From NCBI GenBank assembly GCA_965228625.1, contig OZ245829.1, forward strand, positions 3,906,001 through 3,970,000: 64,000 bases of DNA, given 5' to 3'. The notes beneath the pieces are model-generated. The model saw only the letters and a list, made by a program, of their open reading frames with translations. It searched no databases and was not told where the DNA came from. A program made the translations under genes and the position numbers. This DNA is from UBA2767 sp965228625. GTDB lineage: Bacteria > Pseudomonadota > Alphaproteobacteria > Rhizobiales > Methyloligellaceae. Positions 50,909 to 60,434 of this stretch are shown here, piece after piece; within the stretch, counting starts at the first letter, position 1; each line of letters opens with the position of its first letter.

Positions 50909-51395
50909 TGCTTTTCTCCAATCACTGGAACGGGCCAATTGCCGCCGTCTTGATGAGTCGGCTGTCTCAAAAAATATTTGATCCGATGGCCCGACAACAG
51001 GGATCATTGTGCAACGCAGCATTGTTGTTGCCGCATGGCTGATGGCGCCGGGAATGGATGTCGGATCGGGGGTGAGGGGCATGCGCGGCCAAGGGGTCCA
51101 CAGCTCCGCATCTCCCTGCTGCAAAGCGCCGTTTCAGAGCGTGCTGTTCGGGGACGGGGTGGCGATAAAAAAACCGTCATAGACCTTTCGCCTTGCATCG
51201 AAAGAAGATAATTCTCCTGCGCTATCTGCCGTGATCTCGTGTTGGCGGCTTAAAGCAAGGGTGTTGGCGAAGCCGCACGCCCGGCAGGGAATGCGGCTTT
51301 TCTTGAATGGGGCTCCTTTTTTACTTCGCCGGTCCGGCTTCTCTTGCGCGCGTCCGGCGAAAATCTCCCGCCGAAACAGGGGAAATTGAACGCTG
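50909..51395. other. Intergenic leader region of the mrp operon
   Basis: About 490 bp. No gene accepted. A stem-loop AAGCCGCA/TGCGGCTT (51270-51277 and 51292-51299) followed by TTCTTG lies 97 bases before mrpA and may be a terminator of incoming transcription or a leader attenuator. A T6 run follows at about 51317. Confidence 0.4.
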
Positions 51396-53720
51396 ATGCT
51401 TACTGCTCTGCTGGCGCCTTTTGTTCTGGCGATATTCGCGCCGACCGTCCGGCGCGTGAGCGGCCCCATGACAGGCTGGGTGCTGGCGCTGCTGCCGGCT
51501 GGTCTCACCCTTTACTTCGCCCAGTTCCTCGGCGTGGTCGCCGCCGGCGGTGCGTTGTCCTTCAGCACGCCGTGGGTGCCCGGGACCGGAATGAATCTGT
51601 CATTCTATGTGGATGGCTTGAGCCTTTTGTTCGCGCTTCTGATCAGCGGCATCGGCACCTTCATCGTCCTTTACGCCGGGGCATATCTCAAGGGCCATCC
51701 CGATCTCGGCCGCTTCCTGATGTTCATCCTCATGTTCATGGGCTCGATGCTCGGGCTGGTGCTTTCGGATGATGTCATCACCTTGTTCGTTTTCTGGGAG
51801 CTGACATCGGTTACGTCGTTCCTGTTGATCGGCTTCAATCACGAAAGTCCGCGGTCTCGCCGCGCGGCCGTTCAGGCGCTGGTCGTGACGGGCGGCGGCG
51901 GGCTGGCACTTTTGGCGGGACTGCTGTTGATGGCGCAGGTCGGCGGATCCATGGAGCTGTCGACGCTGCTGAGCGGCGACGACGTCCTTCGCAACCATCC
52001 GATGTATCTCACGATCCTGATCCTCGTGCTGGCGGCCGCCTTCACGAAATCGGCTCAGGTGCCGTTCAGTTTCTGGCTGCCCAATGCCATGGAAGCGCCG
52101 ACACCCGTCAGCGCCTATCTGCATTCCGCGACCATGGTGAAGGCCGGTGTTTACCTGTTGGCGCGGGTGAATCCGGGCCTTGGCGGCACGGACGTCTGGC
52201 AGGTCACGCTGGTCGTTTTCGGCGCGGCAACCTTTCTCACCGGCGCGGTTCTGGCGCTGCGGAACACCGACCTCAAGCTGATGCTGGCCCAGACGACGGT
52301 GGCCAGTCTCGGGTTATTGGTCTTCCTTATCGGTCTCGGCCATGAAATCGCCCTGCAGGCGGCGATGATCTATCTCTTCGCCCATGCCCTGTTCAAGGGT
52401 GCGCTCTTCATGGCGGCGGGCTGCATCGATCACGGAACGGGTACGCGCGAAATCGGCAGACTGTCCGGGCTGGGGCGTGCCATGCCGGTCACCGCTGCTG
52501 CGTCCGTCCTGGCAGCCCTGTCGATGGCGGGCCTGGCGCCATTCATCGGCTTTATCGCAAAGGAGTTTGCTTACAAGGCGACCCTGGCCGGTATCTGGCC
52601 GCTGGCAATCACCAGCGTTGCCGTGATCGGCAGCGCCTTGCTGTTTGCGGTGGCTTTTCTGGTCGGCGCAAAACCGTTTCTCGGCAAACCAAGCGAGACG
52701 CCGAAGCCTGCCCACGAGGGAACCCCATCCCTGTGGCTCGGGCCGGTTGTCCTGTCGGTCATCGGACTGCCGGCCGGATATTTCAACGTCCTAACCGAGA
52801 CACTGTTCATCAGACCTGCTGCATTGGCGGCGTCCGACGCGCCGATGGTGGTCGACCTCTATCTCTGGGGCGGCTTCACGGCGCCGTTGTTCCTCAGCCT
52901 CGTGACGGTGGCGCTGGGCGCGGCGATTTTCTGGCGCGCAACGGTCTTGCAGGAATTCCTGGCGCGCACGCTGGACAGGCTCTGGGGTCCCGACAAGGGG
53001 TATGACCAGTTCATGGACGGCGTGGTGGCGCTGGCGCGCAGCGCGACTGCCGTGCTTCAGACCGGCTCTCTGCGTCGCTACCTCCTGGTGAGTTTTCTGG
53101 TGCTTGCGGCCGTCCTGGCCGTTCCCAAGTTCTTTATGGGCAGCGACGCGCAATTGATCGTCGCGCCCAAGGAATTCTACGTCTGGTGCGTGGCGTTGCT
53201 GACGATTGCCGGCGGGCTGGCGATCATGATCACCCGGTCGCGCCTCATCGCCATCCTGTCCATGGGCGTGCTCGGTCTCGCCGTGGCGTTCGTGTTCCTG
53301 ATGTTCGGCGCGCCGGACCTCGCATTCACCCAGCTCATGGTCGAGACGCTGTCGGTTGTGATCCTCGCCCTCGTCATTGCGCGATTGCCGGTGCAGGGCA
53401 TTGACTGGCGCGGATGGCCGCGCGCCGTGCGCGACAGCGCGATCGGGACCGTCATCGGCGTTGCGATCGCCATGGTGCTGCTGTCGATCACAAGCCGACC
53501 GCTGAACCTCACCCTCAGCGAGTACTTCGCCGAGAGAAGCTACACCGAGGCCTATGGCCGCAACATCGTCAACGTCATCTTGGTCGACTTCCGCGCCCTC
53601 GACACCTTTGGCGAGATTGCCGTCGTGGTGATCGCCGGCGTCGCGGTTCTGGGTCTTCTCGCATTCGGTGGACGGCGGGCGGCATCGACGTCCGCGACTG
53701 ACAAGGAGAAAGCGAAATGA
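51396..53720 (+). CDS. mrpA: Mrp/Mnh cation-proton antiporter subunit A
   Basis: A 774-residue membrane subunit homologous to NADH dehydrogenase ND5, with about 20 helices. The conserved proton-channel stretch NAMEAPTPVSAYLHSATMVK and the Glu of FVFWELTSVTSFLLIGF are present. The C-terminal part (FMFGAPDLAFTQLMVETLSV) is the MrpA-specific extension. With subunits B-G it forms a single complex exchanging Na+ or K+ for protons. It overlaps mrpB by 4 bases. Many rhizobia have a fused PhaAB, but here A and B are separate. Confidence 0.93.
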   Translation: MLTALLAPFVLAIFAPTVRRVSGPMTGWVLALLPAGLTLYFAQFLGVVAAGGALSFSTPWVPGTGMNLSFYVDGLSLLFALLISGIGTFIVLYAGAYLKGHPDLGRFLMFILMFMGSMLGLVLSDDVITLFVFWELTSVTSFLLIGFNHESPRSRRAAVQALVVTGGGGLALLAGLLLMAQVGGSMELSTLLSGDDVLRNHPMYLTILILVLAAAFTKSAQVPFSFWLPNAMEAPTPVSAYLHSATMVKAGVYLLARVNPGLGGTDVWQVTLVVFGAATFLTGAVLALRNTDLKLMLAQTTVASLGLLVFLIGLGHEIALQAAMIYLFAHALFKGALFMAAGCIDHGTGTREIGRLSGLGRAMPVTAAASVLAALSMAGLAPFIGFIAKEFAYKATLAGIWPLAITSVAVIGSALLFAVAFLVGAKPFLGKPSETPKPAHEGTPSLWLGPVVLSVIGLPAGYFNVLTETLFIRPAALAASDAPMVVDLYLWGGFTAPLFLSLVTVALGAAIFWRATVLQEFLARTLDRLWGPDKGYDQFMDGVVALARSATAVLQTGSLRRYLLVSFLVLAAVLAVPKFFMGSDAQLIVAPKEFYVWCVALLTIAGGLAIMITRSRLIAILSMGVLGLAVAFVFLMFGAPDLAFTQLMVETLSVVILALVIARLPVQGIDWRGWPRAVRDSAIGTVIGVAIAMVLLSITSRPLNLTLSEYFAERSYTEAYGRNIVNVILVDFRALDTFGEIAVVVIAGVAVLGLLAFGGRRAASTSATDKEKAK

Positions 53721-54133
53721 ACTCGTTGATCCTGCGCACGGCGACGCCGTTTCTGGTCGGCCTGACGGTTCTGTTTTCGATCTACGTCTTGTTGCGCGGC
53801 CACAATGAGCCCGGCGGCGGCTTCATCGGCGGTCTGATCGGCGCGTCCGCTTTTTCCACCTATATCATTTCCGAAGGCGCCAATGCGATCCGGCGCGCGC
53901 TGATTGTTCCCCCTATCGCGATTGCCGGCGCCGGCCTCTTTCTGGCGGGACTGAGCGGTGTTGCATCGATCCTGTTCGGGGACGCCTTCATGACCGGCCA
54001 GTGGTGGTTCCCCGATTTCAAGCCGGACCTGAAATATCTGTCCACGGTCGTTTTGTTCGACATCGGCGTTTACATGGTTGTCGTCGGCGCCATCGTCTCC
54101 ATCATTCTCGGCCTAGAGGAGAGTGAACAATGA
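53717..54133 (+). CDS. mrpB: Mrp antiporter subunit B
   Basis: A 138-residue subunit with four helices. The opening ILRTATPFLVGLTVLFSIYV and the motif LLRGHNEPGGGFIGGLIGAS are typical of MrpB. It overlaps both mrpA and mrpC by 4 bases, indicating translational coupling. It is essential for the complex in characterised systems. Confidence 0.93.
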   Translation: MNSLILRTATPFLVGLTVLFSIYVLLRGHNEPGGGFIGGLIGASAFSTYIISEGANAIRRALIVPPIAIAGAGLFLAGLSGVASILFGDAFMTGQWWFPDFKPDLKYLSTVVLFDIGVYMVVVGAIVSIILGLEESEQ

Positions 54134-54516
54134 TGGAAAGCGCTTTCTCCATCGTTGTCGGAGTTCTTTTCGCCTTCAGCGTTTATCTCATGCTGTCCGG
54201 ATCGCTGATACGCTTGGTCCTGGGGATCTTCGTTCTTGGCAACGCCACCCATCTTTTGATCTTCGTGGCCGGCCGGCTGACGCGCGAGCAGCCGCCCCTG
54301 ATCCCGGCAGCCATGGAGTTTGCGGAGCCCGGTTTCGCAAATCCTCTTCCACAGGCGTTGATCCTGACGGCCATCGTTATCAGTTTCTCGTTGTTCGCAT
54401 TTCTGCTCGTCCTCGCCTATCGCGCGTATCAGACGCTGGGCACGGTCGATACGGACGAGATGCGGGATGCCGAACCCGCGCCGGCGCCGGCGCGATTGCG
54501 GGGCCGCGATGTCTGA
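54130..54516 (+). CDS. mrpC: Mrp antiporter subunit C
   Basis: A 128-residue, three-helix subunit related to NuoK. Typical stretches are GVLFAFSVYLMLSGSLIRLV and DPLPQALILTAIVI-type (here NPLPQALILTAIVISFSLFA). The C-terminal tail (AEPAPAPARLRGRDV) is a short extension beyond the usual ~113 residues. It overlaps mrpD by 8 bases. Confidence 0.92.
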   Translation: MMESAFSIVVGVLFAFSVYLMLSGSLIRLVLGIFVLGNATHLLIFVAGRLTREQPPLIPAAMEFAEPGFANPLPQALILTAIVISFSLFAFLLVLAYRAYQTLGTVDTDEMRDAEPAPAPARLRGRDV

Positions 54517-56053
54517 GCCCATGATCGCGGACTCGGGGAACTGGCTTGTCGTCTGGCCGGTTCTGCTTCCTATCCTCGCCGCGTCGCTCGCGGTCGCTGC
54601 CTGGGGTCATGGCCGCGCGCAGGCGTTCATCGGTCTTCTCGGCGTTGCCGCCCAGCTTGTCTCCGCGGTTCTGCTGTTCGGCCATGTCTGGAGCAACGGG
54701 CCCGTGGTCATGTCAATGGGCGGTTGGCCTGCGCCGTTCGGCATTGCCCTGGTGGCCGACGTCTTCGGCGCCGGGCTCACCGTGGCCGCCAGTCTCGTGG
54801 CGCTGGTGATTGTGATTTACAGTCTTGGCGAGATGTCCGGGGATTACCAGCGCGCGGGCTTCTTTCCGCTTGTCCTGGCACTTATGACGGGGGTCGCCGG
54901 GGCGTTTCTCACCAGCGATATCTTCAACCTTTATGTGTGGTTCGAAGTCACGCTGATTTCCTCATTCGGTCTGATTGTCCTGGGCGGCCGGCGCGAGCAG
55001 ATCGACGGCGCGGTGAAATACGCGTTTCTCAATCTTCTGGCGACGACCTTTCTGCTTATCGCCATCGGTCTGCTTTACGGCATGACCGGTACGCTGAACA
55101 TGGCCGATCTGTCCGCCAAGGTCGCCGCCTTGCCGCAGGATGCAACGCTGGAGACCGTGGCGTTGTTGTTCCTCGTCTCGTTGGGAATGAAGGCGGCTCT
55201 CTTCCCGCTCTATTTCTGGCTGCCGGCGGCATATCACACACCGCTGCCCGCGGTGTCGGCGATCTTCGCCGCATTGTTGACCAAGGTTGGCGTCTATTCC
55301 CTGGTCAGGGTCTTTCTCGTTGTATTCCCCGACGGCGCCGACCTTGCGCGCGAGGCCATGGTCTGGGCGGCGCTGGCGACCATGGTGCTGGGTGCGCTCG
55401 GCGCGCTTGCTGAATCCGACATCCGGCGGTTTGTCTCCTTTACGGTCGTCAGCGGCGTGGGCGTGATGGTCGCGGGCCTTGCCATCGGCACGGACAGGGC
55501 GCTTCTCGGCGCCATCTTCTATATCGTCCACTCCATCATTATTTCCGCCGCGCTGTTCATGGCGGCGGGCCTCGTGACGCGTGCCGGCGCCGGTTCGGAG
55601 ATAGAAAAACTCTCCGGCCTGTACAAGGGCGCGCCTTTTCTCAGCGTCGCGTTTCTTCTGGCGGGGCTGTCTCTTGTCGGCATTCCGCCTTTCGCGGGAT
55701 TCTGGCCGAAGGTCTATCTTGTCCAGGCCGGACTTGAGGCTGGCGCCTACGCCCTGGTCGCCGGTATTCTCATCGCCGGCTTTTTGACGATGCTGGCCGT
55801 TGGCAGAACCTTCGCCCTTGTTTTCTGGCGCGCCGCGCCTGAAGATGCGCCGTCGCCCGCGCCGGACGCGCGACAGGGCGGCCTTGTTCTGAATGGCGCG
55901 CTGGGGGCGCTGGCGTTACTGACCATCGCACTGGGGCTCTACCCCGCGCCCGTCGTCGACGTGTCCATGCGCGCAGCGTCCGAACTTCTATCGCAGAAGA
56001 CCTATGTTGACGTGGTTCTCGACGAAGTGCGCAATGGGGAAAGCCGTCCATGA
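54509..56053 (+). CDS. mrpD: Mrp antiporter subunit D
   Basis: A 514-residue ND2/ND4-like proton-channel subunit with about 14 helices. Conserved residues lie in IFNLYVWFEVTLISSFGLIV (Glu) and LPAAYHTPLPAVSAIFAALL (with the following TKVGVY Lys). The ATG at 54509 overlaps the end of mrpC. The length is family-typical. Together with MrpA it carries out proton movement. Confidence 0.93.
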   Translation: MSEPMIADSGNWLVVWPVLLPILAASLAVAAWGHGRAQAFIGLLGVAAQLVSAVLLFGHVWSNGPVVMSMGGWPAPFGIALVADVFGAGLTVAASLVALVIVIYSLGEMSGDYQRAGFFPLVLALMTGVAGAFLTSDIFNLYVWFEVTLISSFGLIVLGGRREQIDGAVKYAFLNLLATTFLLIAIGLLYGMTGTLNMADLSAKVAALPQDATLETVALLFLVSLGMKAALFPLYFWLPAAYHTPLPAVSAIFAALLTKVGVYSLVRVFLVVFPDGADLAREAMVWAALATMVLGALGALAESDIRRFVSFTVVSGVGVMVAGLAIGTDRALLGAIFYIVHSIIISAALFMAAGLVTRAGAGSEIEKLSGLYKGAPFLSVAFLLAGLSLVGIPPFAGFWPKVYLVQAGLEAGAYALVAGILIAGFLTMLAVGRTFALVFWRAAPEDAPSPAPDARQGGLVLNGALGALALLTIALGLYPAPVVDVSMRAASELLSQKTYVDVVLDEVRNGESRP

Positions 56054-56520
56054 ACCTGTTTTTGCTCAATCTCATTCTCGCGCTCGTCTGGGGCGCCGTA
56101 ACCGCCAGTTTCGAACCTGCGAACCTGATGGTGGGATTCGCGCTCGGGTTCTTCTCGCTCTGGTTGGTGCGCCACCGGTTCGACGAACACAACTTCAACC
56201 GACCCGTTCGCATCCTGCGCCTCATCTGGCTGTTTGTGGCAGAGTTGTGTTTGTCTGCCGTGCGGGTCGCGCGCGATACGATCAGCCCAAAAATGGACTT
56301 TCGGCCGGCGATTATTGCGCTTCCCCTGGACGTCGAACAGGATGTGGAAGTGATGCTGCTCGCCAACCTGATCAGCCTGACGCCCGGTACGCTCAGCGTT
56401 GATGTCTCGACGGACCGTTCCACTCTCTACATTCACGCCATGAATGTAGATGATCCGGAGGCGCTACGCCGCGAGATCAAGGACGGTTTCGAGCGTCTTA
56501 TCAAGGAGGTTGTTGAGTAG
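56050..56520 (+). CDS. mrpE: Mrp antiporter subunit E
   Basis: A 156-residue subunit with N-terminal helices (LLNLILALVWGAVTASFEPA) and a cytoplasmic alpha/beta domain (ANLISLTPGTLSVDVSTDRS, LYIHAMNVDD). Overlaps mrpD by 4 bases and is followed by mrpF after 4 bases. The order is standard. Confidence 0.92.
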   Translation: MNLFLLNLILALVWGAVTASFEPANLMVGFALGFFSLWLVRHRFDEHNFNRPVRILRLIWLFVAELCLSAVRVARDTISPKMDFRPAIIALPLDVEQDVEVMLLANLISLTPGTLSVDVSTDRSTLYIHAMNVDDPEALRREIKDGFERLIKEVVE

Positions 56521-56524
56521 CGCT

Positions 56525-56860
56525 ATGGAGGAATTTGGCAAGACCTTCCTCGATTGGTCCGTCAACATTGCCCTCGGCGCGATGTTCATCTCATTGGCGC
56601 TTACCGTGTACAGGCTGTTGCGCGGGCCGACCTTCGCTGACCGGGTCGTCGCCCTCGACATGCTGGCGTTGCTCGGGATTGCGTTCATTGGCGTTATCGC
56701 CGTCGCAACGAAGGAGTATGCCTATCTCGACGTTGCAATCGCCCTGGCGCTGGTGGGCTTCCTGGCGACGGTTGCTTTCGCCCGGCACATTTATCGAAGC
56801 GCGCAAATCAAACCATCAGATCACCCGATACCGGGCTCTGAATCGGGAGAAAAGACGTGA
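56525..56860 (+). CDS. mrpF: Mrp antiporter subunit F
   Basis: A 111-residue, three-helix subunit. The family core is LTVYRLLRGPTFADRVVALD and VALALVGFLATVAFARHI. ATG 56525 was chosen because it gives the expected N-terminus, since upstream in-frame codons lie inside mrpE. Its tail is slightly longer than usual and overlaps mrpG by 4 bases. Confidence 0.91.
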   Translation: MEEFGKTFLDWSVNIALGAMFISLALTVYRLLRGPTFADRVVALDMLALLGIAFIGVIAVATKEYAYLDVAIALALVGFLATVAFARHIYRSAQIKPSDHPIPGSESGEKT

Positions 56861-57219
56861 TTGAGTTCATCGGCGGCGTGATCATCATCATCGGGGCGGC
56901 CTTCTCCCTGATCGCGGGGATCGGCCTTGTTCGGTTGCCCGATCTTTACGTGCGTATGCATGCCGCCACAAAAGCAGGAACGCTCGGCGCCGGCCTGATC
57001 CTGATTGCGCTGGCACTTGAAGCGCAGAGTTTGGAGGTCGCCGCCCGCGCCATGGCAGGTCTTGTCTTCCTGCTCTTTACGGCGCCAATCGCCGCGCATC
57101 TTCTCGGTCGCGCCGGCTATATCGCAGGCGTGCCCCTGTGGTCGCATAGCTGCATGGACGAACTGCGGGGCAAATACGACCCGAAAACGAAAGAACTCAA
57201 AGGCACGCCGCGGGACTGA
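56857..57219 (+). CDS. mrpG: Mrp antiporter subunit G
   Basis: A 120-residue subunit with three helices. The typical motif is GLVRLPDLYVRMHAATKAGT, followed by PIAAHLLGRAGYIAGVPL. It is the last gene of the seven-gene operon and converges with iseJ, whose stop is only 17 bases away. No obvious terminator is visible in the short gap. Confidence 0.92.
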   Translation: MIEFIGGVIIIIGAAFSLIAGIGLVRLPDLYVRMHAATKAGTLGAGLILIALALEAQSLEVAARAMAGLVFLLFTAPIAAHLLGRAGYIAGVPLWSHSCMDELRGKYDPKTKELKGTPRD

Positions 57220-57236
57220 GTCTGTCTCGGCCGCAA

Positions 57237-58865
57237 CTAGATCGCGCTGTCCTCGAGCATCATGTCGCTGGCCTTCTCGCCGATCATGATCGTCGGCGCA
57301 TTCGTATTGCCCGACACGATCACCGGCATGACCGAGGCATCCGCAATCCGGGCGCCCTTCAGCCCGTGAATACGCAGCCGCTCGTCGACCACCGACATGA
57401 CATCGTCCTCGCGGCCCATCTTGCAGGTGCTGGTGGGATGGTAGATCGTCTGCGAGATGTTGCGCGCCATATCGAGCAACTCGTCGTCACTCTGGGCCTT
57501 TTTGCCTGGGAGCACTTCGCGAACGATGAACCTGGACATGGCATCGGTTTCCGTCAGCGAGCGTGAAACCCGCATTCCCGCAATCGCCGTTTCCTGGTCT
57601 GTCTTCTCCGACAGGTAGTTCGGATGGATCTCGGGGTGATCCAACGGATCCGGGGACACGACGTCGATACGGCCGCGGCTTTCGGGCCGCAACTGGCAAA
57701 CCGACATGGTGATCCCCGAGAACGGATGCATCTCGATGCCGGGCTTGTCGGCGCTCAAAGGCTGGAAATGGAACTGGATGTCCGGCCGTTCCAGTTCGTC
57801 GCGGGTCTTGCAGAAGATGCAGACCTGGCTCGCGCCCATGGCCATCGGGCCCTTTCGAGCGAAGACGTACTGCATGCCGATCAGCATCCGGCGGAAGAAG
57901 TTGTTGATTTCGTCATTGAGCGTAGGAACGTTGACTTCGTAAATCATGCGGATCTGCAGATGGTCCTGCAGGTTCTTGCCGACCCCCTTGAGCTCCTTGC
58001 GCACCTTGATCGCGCTGTTCTGCAGCACATCACCGGGCCCGACGCCCGAAAGCTGCAGCACCTGCGGAGATCCGATAGCACCGGCAGCGAGCACCACCTC
58101 GCCACCGGGGCGCAAGGTTGCGTGATGCGGACGGCCGTTGACGCTGAAATTGATGCCCTTGACCTCGGTGCTGTCGTCATCCGCGAACAGAAACGTCTCG
58201 ACATGGGCGTTGGTGACGATCTTCAGGTTGGTGCGGCCGCGTGCCGGATTGAGATAGGCAACGGCGGTTGAGCAGCGGCGCCCGTTTCGCGCCGTAAGCT
58301 GAAAGTAACCTGCGCCTTCCTGCGTCGCGCCGTTGAAGTCGCTGTTGCGTGGAATATCGAGCTCTCCGGCGGCGTCGATGAGCGCCTCGCACACATCCCG
58401 CTGCGCCCGCATGTTGGAAACCGACAACGGGCCTCCGGCGCCGTGATACTCGCACTCACCGTTCTCCTGGTCTTCGGCGCGCCGGAAGTACGGCAGAACG
58501 TCCTCGAATGACCAGCCGGCGTTACCGAGCTGGCGCCAGTGATCATAGTCTTCATGTTGTCCGCGGATATAGAGCAGGCCGTTGATGGAACTGGACCCGC
58601 CGAGCGTGCGCCCGCGCGGCCAGTCGATGCTGCGGCCATTGAGCCCGGGATCGGCCTGCGTCTTGTAGCACCAGTCCGTCTTCGGATTGTGCAGCGTCTT
58701 GAAGTAACCGACGGGCACGTGGATCCACGGATTGATGTCCCGTCCGCCCGCCTCGAGCAGAAGAACGCTGAAACGGCCGTCGGCGCTGAGCCGGTTTGCC
58801 AGAACACAGCCGGCGGATCCGGCGCCGGCGACGATGTAATCAAAAACCCCAACTGATTGTGTCAC
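57237..58865 (-). CDS. iseJ: GMC-family flavin alcohol dehydrogenase, probable isethionate dehydrogenase
   Basis: A 542-residue glucose-methanol-choline oxidoreductase. FAD-binding motif YIVAGAGSAGCVLANRL (from residue ~9), LLLEAGGRD, the GMC signature GRTLGGSSSINGLLYIRG, and the active-site HPTSTCKMG His with NTNAPTIMIGEKAS near the end. It starts with GTG preceded by GGGAGG. Next to a TRAP transporter, an IclR regulator and xsc it fits IseJ, which oxidises isethionate to sulfoacetaldehyde, the Xsc substrate. Choline or another alcohol remains possible if the cluster assignment is wrong. Confidence 0.78.
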   Translation of the reverse strand: MTQSVGVFDYIVAGAGSAGCVLANRLSADGRFSVLLLEAGGRDINPWIHVPVGYFKTLHNPKTDWCYKTQADPGLNGRSIDWPRGRTLGGSSSINGLLYIRGQHEDYDHWRQLGNAGWSFEDVLPYFRRAEDQENGECEYHGAGGPLSVSNMRAQRDVCEALIDAAGELDIPRNSDFNGATQEGAGYFQLTARNGRRCSTAVAYLNPARGRTNLKIVTNAHVETFLFADDDSTEVKGINFSVNGRPHHATLRPGGEVVLAAGAIGSPQVLQLSGVGPGDVLQNSAIKVRKELKGVGKNLQDHLQIRMIYEVNVPTLNDEINNFFRRMLIGMQYVFARKGPMAMGASQVCIFCKTRDELERPDIQFHFQPLSADKPGIEMHPFSGITMSVCQLRPESRGRIDVVSPDPLDHPEIHPNYLSEKTDQETAIAGMRVSRSLTETDAMSRFIVREVLPGKKAQSDDELLDMARNISQTIYHPTSTCKMGREDDVMSVVDERLRIHGLKGARIADASVMPVIVSGNTNAPTIMIGEKASDMMLEDSAI

Positions 58866-58956
58866 CCAGTCCTCCCTTACGAACCGTTCACTTGCTCAAG
58901 AGGCACCCGTGCTTCACCAGTGAACGCGGCTCGTCATGCGTGGCCGACCAATAGAG

Positions 58957-59011
58957 TTGCATATCCGCATGAATGAGTGCAATAATGAAAAAATTAATCT
59001 CATTTTTGATG
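58957..59011 (+). promoter_or_regulatory. Putative iseK promoter with overlapping operator
   Basis: TTGCAT (58957-58962) and AATAAT (58981-58986) with an 18-base spacer form a sigma-70-like promoter. A 28-base A/T-rich motif (58984-59011; AATGAAAAAATTAATCTCAT then TTTTGATG) overlaps the -10 and the expected start point. A closely similar motif (23 of 28) lies at 63635-63662 upstream of xsc. The inner CTCAT/ATGAG is palindromic, as expected for an IclR-family site. Confidence 0.5.
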
Positions 59012-59033
59012 AGTGAGAAAGGGAGGAAATGGA

Positions 59034-60266
59034 ATGTTGCTCGACAAACTACAGGGGGTCTCGCGTCGCGATCTCCTAAGGCTGACCAAACACTTCGGTA
59101 TCACGTCGACGCTGTTGGCAGCCGGCGGTCTGACTGGGGCCGTCACATTCTCGCGTCTCGCCGAGGCTGCAAACTCGACCTACGAAAAGCGCTTCAAAAA
59201 CAAGGCGAAACACACGCTGAAATTCGGTGCGGCCGGTTTCAACGAACGAAATCTTTTGATCGAACGCGCAGGCTGCCTGCAATTCGTCAACGACGTCGAG
59301 GAACGCACGGACGGTGCGATCCGTATCGAGTTCATCGGCAACAACCAGATTTGCGGTCAGCTCGACTGCGTGAAGAAGACGCAGCAGGGCATCGTCGATC
59401 TGTACGCGGCCTCGACGCAGAACTCGGCCGGCGGCGCGCCTTATCTGAACGTGCTCGACTACGCCTACATGTTCCCGAGCCGCGCGTCGCAGTATTACTT
59501 CCTGTATCATCCGGGCAGCCAGAAGGTGCTGCGCGACCAGATGCGGAAGCGGCACAACGTCGAGTTCCTGTTCAGCCACGCGGAACTGCGCGGCATCCAG
59601 CTTGGGCTGGGGTGGAAGGACAAGCCGCTCGTCAAGAGCGTCACGGACCTTGCCGGCACCAAGAACCGCGTCACGGGCACGCAGCTTGGCCGTATCGCCA
59701 TGCAGCTCATGAACCTTAACCCGACCCCGATTGCCTGGGCGGAGACCCTCGATGGTCTCAAGCAGGGCCTGATCGACGGTGCGGAAACCTGGGCGGCGGC
59801 CGTGGCCTACGCGAATATGTCGCCGGTCGTCTCGCAGTCGGTGAACCTCGAGTTCTTCTGCGGCACAGAGCACACCGCCATGAACGGCAAGAAGTTCGAC
59901 TCCCTGGGTGGCGAGCTGCAGGACGCCGTCATGGAATCCGCGTTTCTGACACAGGTTCACGTCCAGGCGGCCAACGAGGCATCGCTGGTGAACACGGTCG
60001 GCTTCTCCAATCCGACGCTGCCAGGCACACTGTTCGACCAGCATAATGTGCGCGTGGCGTGGCTCTCCGATGAGGCCAAGAAGGAAGCCGAGCAGATGTG
60101 CTCACCGGAGTTCCAGCCCGAGCCGTGGGCCAAGTGGCGTGAGCGTCTGAACGGTTGGTCCGGCGGGATGGACACTTACAAGTTCATCTACGACATCGCG
60201 CGGGAGATCCCGAGGGATACCAAGGCGGAAAACGTCGAACCGCGCCGTTGGTGGAAATCCTCCTAA
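59034..60266 (+). CDS. iseK: TRAP transporter substrate-binding protein (DctP-type), probable isethionate receptor
   Basis: A 410-residue periplasmic receptor. The N-terminus carries a twin-arginine signal (SRRDLLRL followed by GITSTLLAAGGLTGAVTFS), so it is likely exported folded by Tat. DctP-family features include TQNSAGGAPYLNVLDYAYMF and TPIAWAETLDGLKQGLIDGA, the latter at the ligand-binding hinge. ATG 59034 follows GGGAGG by 7 bases. The extra ~50 residues relative to typical DctP are mainly the long signal region. Ligand inferred from the neighbouring GMC dehydrogenase and xsc. Confidence 0.82.
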   Translation: MLLDKLQGVSRRDLLRLTKHFGITSTLLAAGGLTGAVTFSRLAEAANSTYEKRFKNKAKHTLKFGAAGFNERNLLIERAGCLQFVNDVEERTDGAIRIEFIGNNQICGQLDCVKKTQQGIVDLYAASTQNSAGGAPYLNVLDYAYMFPSRASQYYFLYHPGSQKVLRDQMRKRHNVEFLFSHAELRGIQLGLGWKDKPLVKSVTDLAGTKNRVTGTQLGRIAMQLMNLNPTPIAWAETLDGLKQGLIDGAETWAAAVAYANMSPVVSQSVNLEFFCGTEHTAMNGKKFDSLGGELQDAVMESAFLTQVHVQAANEASLVNTVGFSNPTLPGTLFDQHNVRVAWLSDEAKKEAEQMCSPEFQPEPWAKWRERLNGWSGGMDTYKFIYDIAREIPRDTKAENVEPRRWWKSS

Positions 60267-60288
60267 GGCTTGTATCGCCTTAAGTTGG

Positions 60289-60319
60289 GCGCTGTCCCGG
60301 ATTCGATCCGGGGCAGCGC
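60289..60319 (+). terminator. Stem-loop between TRAP receptor and permease genes
   Basis: A 14-bp stem with one G-U pair, GCGCTGTCCCGGAT (60289-60302) and ATCCGGGGCAGCGC (60306-60319), with a TCG loop and no T-run. Between a binding-protein gene and its permeases such a hairpin usually stabilises the upstream message or attenuates downstream transcription, giving more receptor than permease. Confidence 0.75.
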
Positions 60320-60434
60320 ACACACCAAAAAAGGGGAGGTCAATTCCCACACAAGCCATGCCACGCACGTGAGGTGTCCGCGCCGATGCGCGGTGCGCAA
60401 ACGTTGCAACCTATTTCCATGAGGGGGTGTCGAA

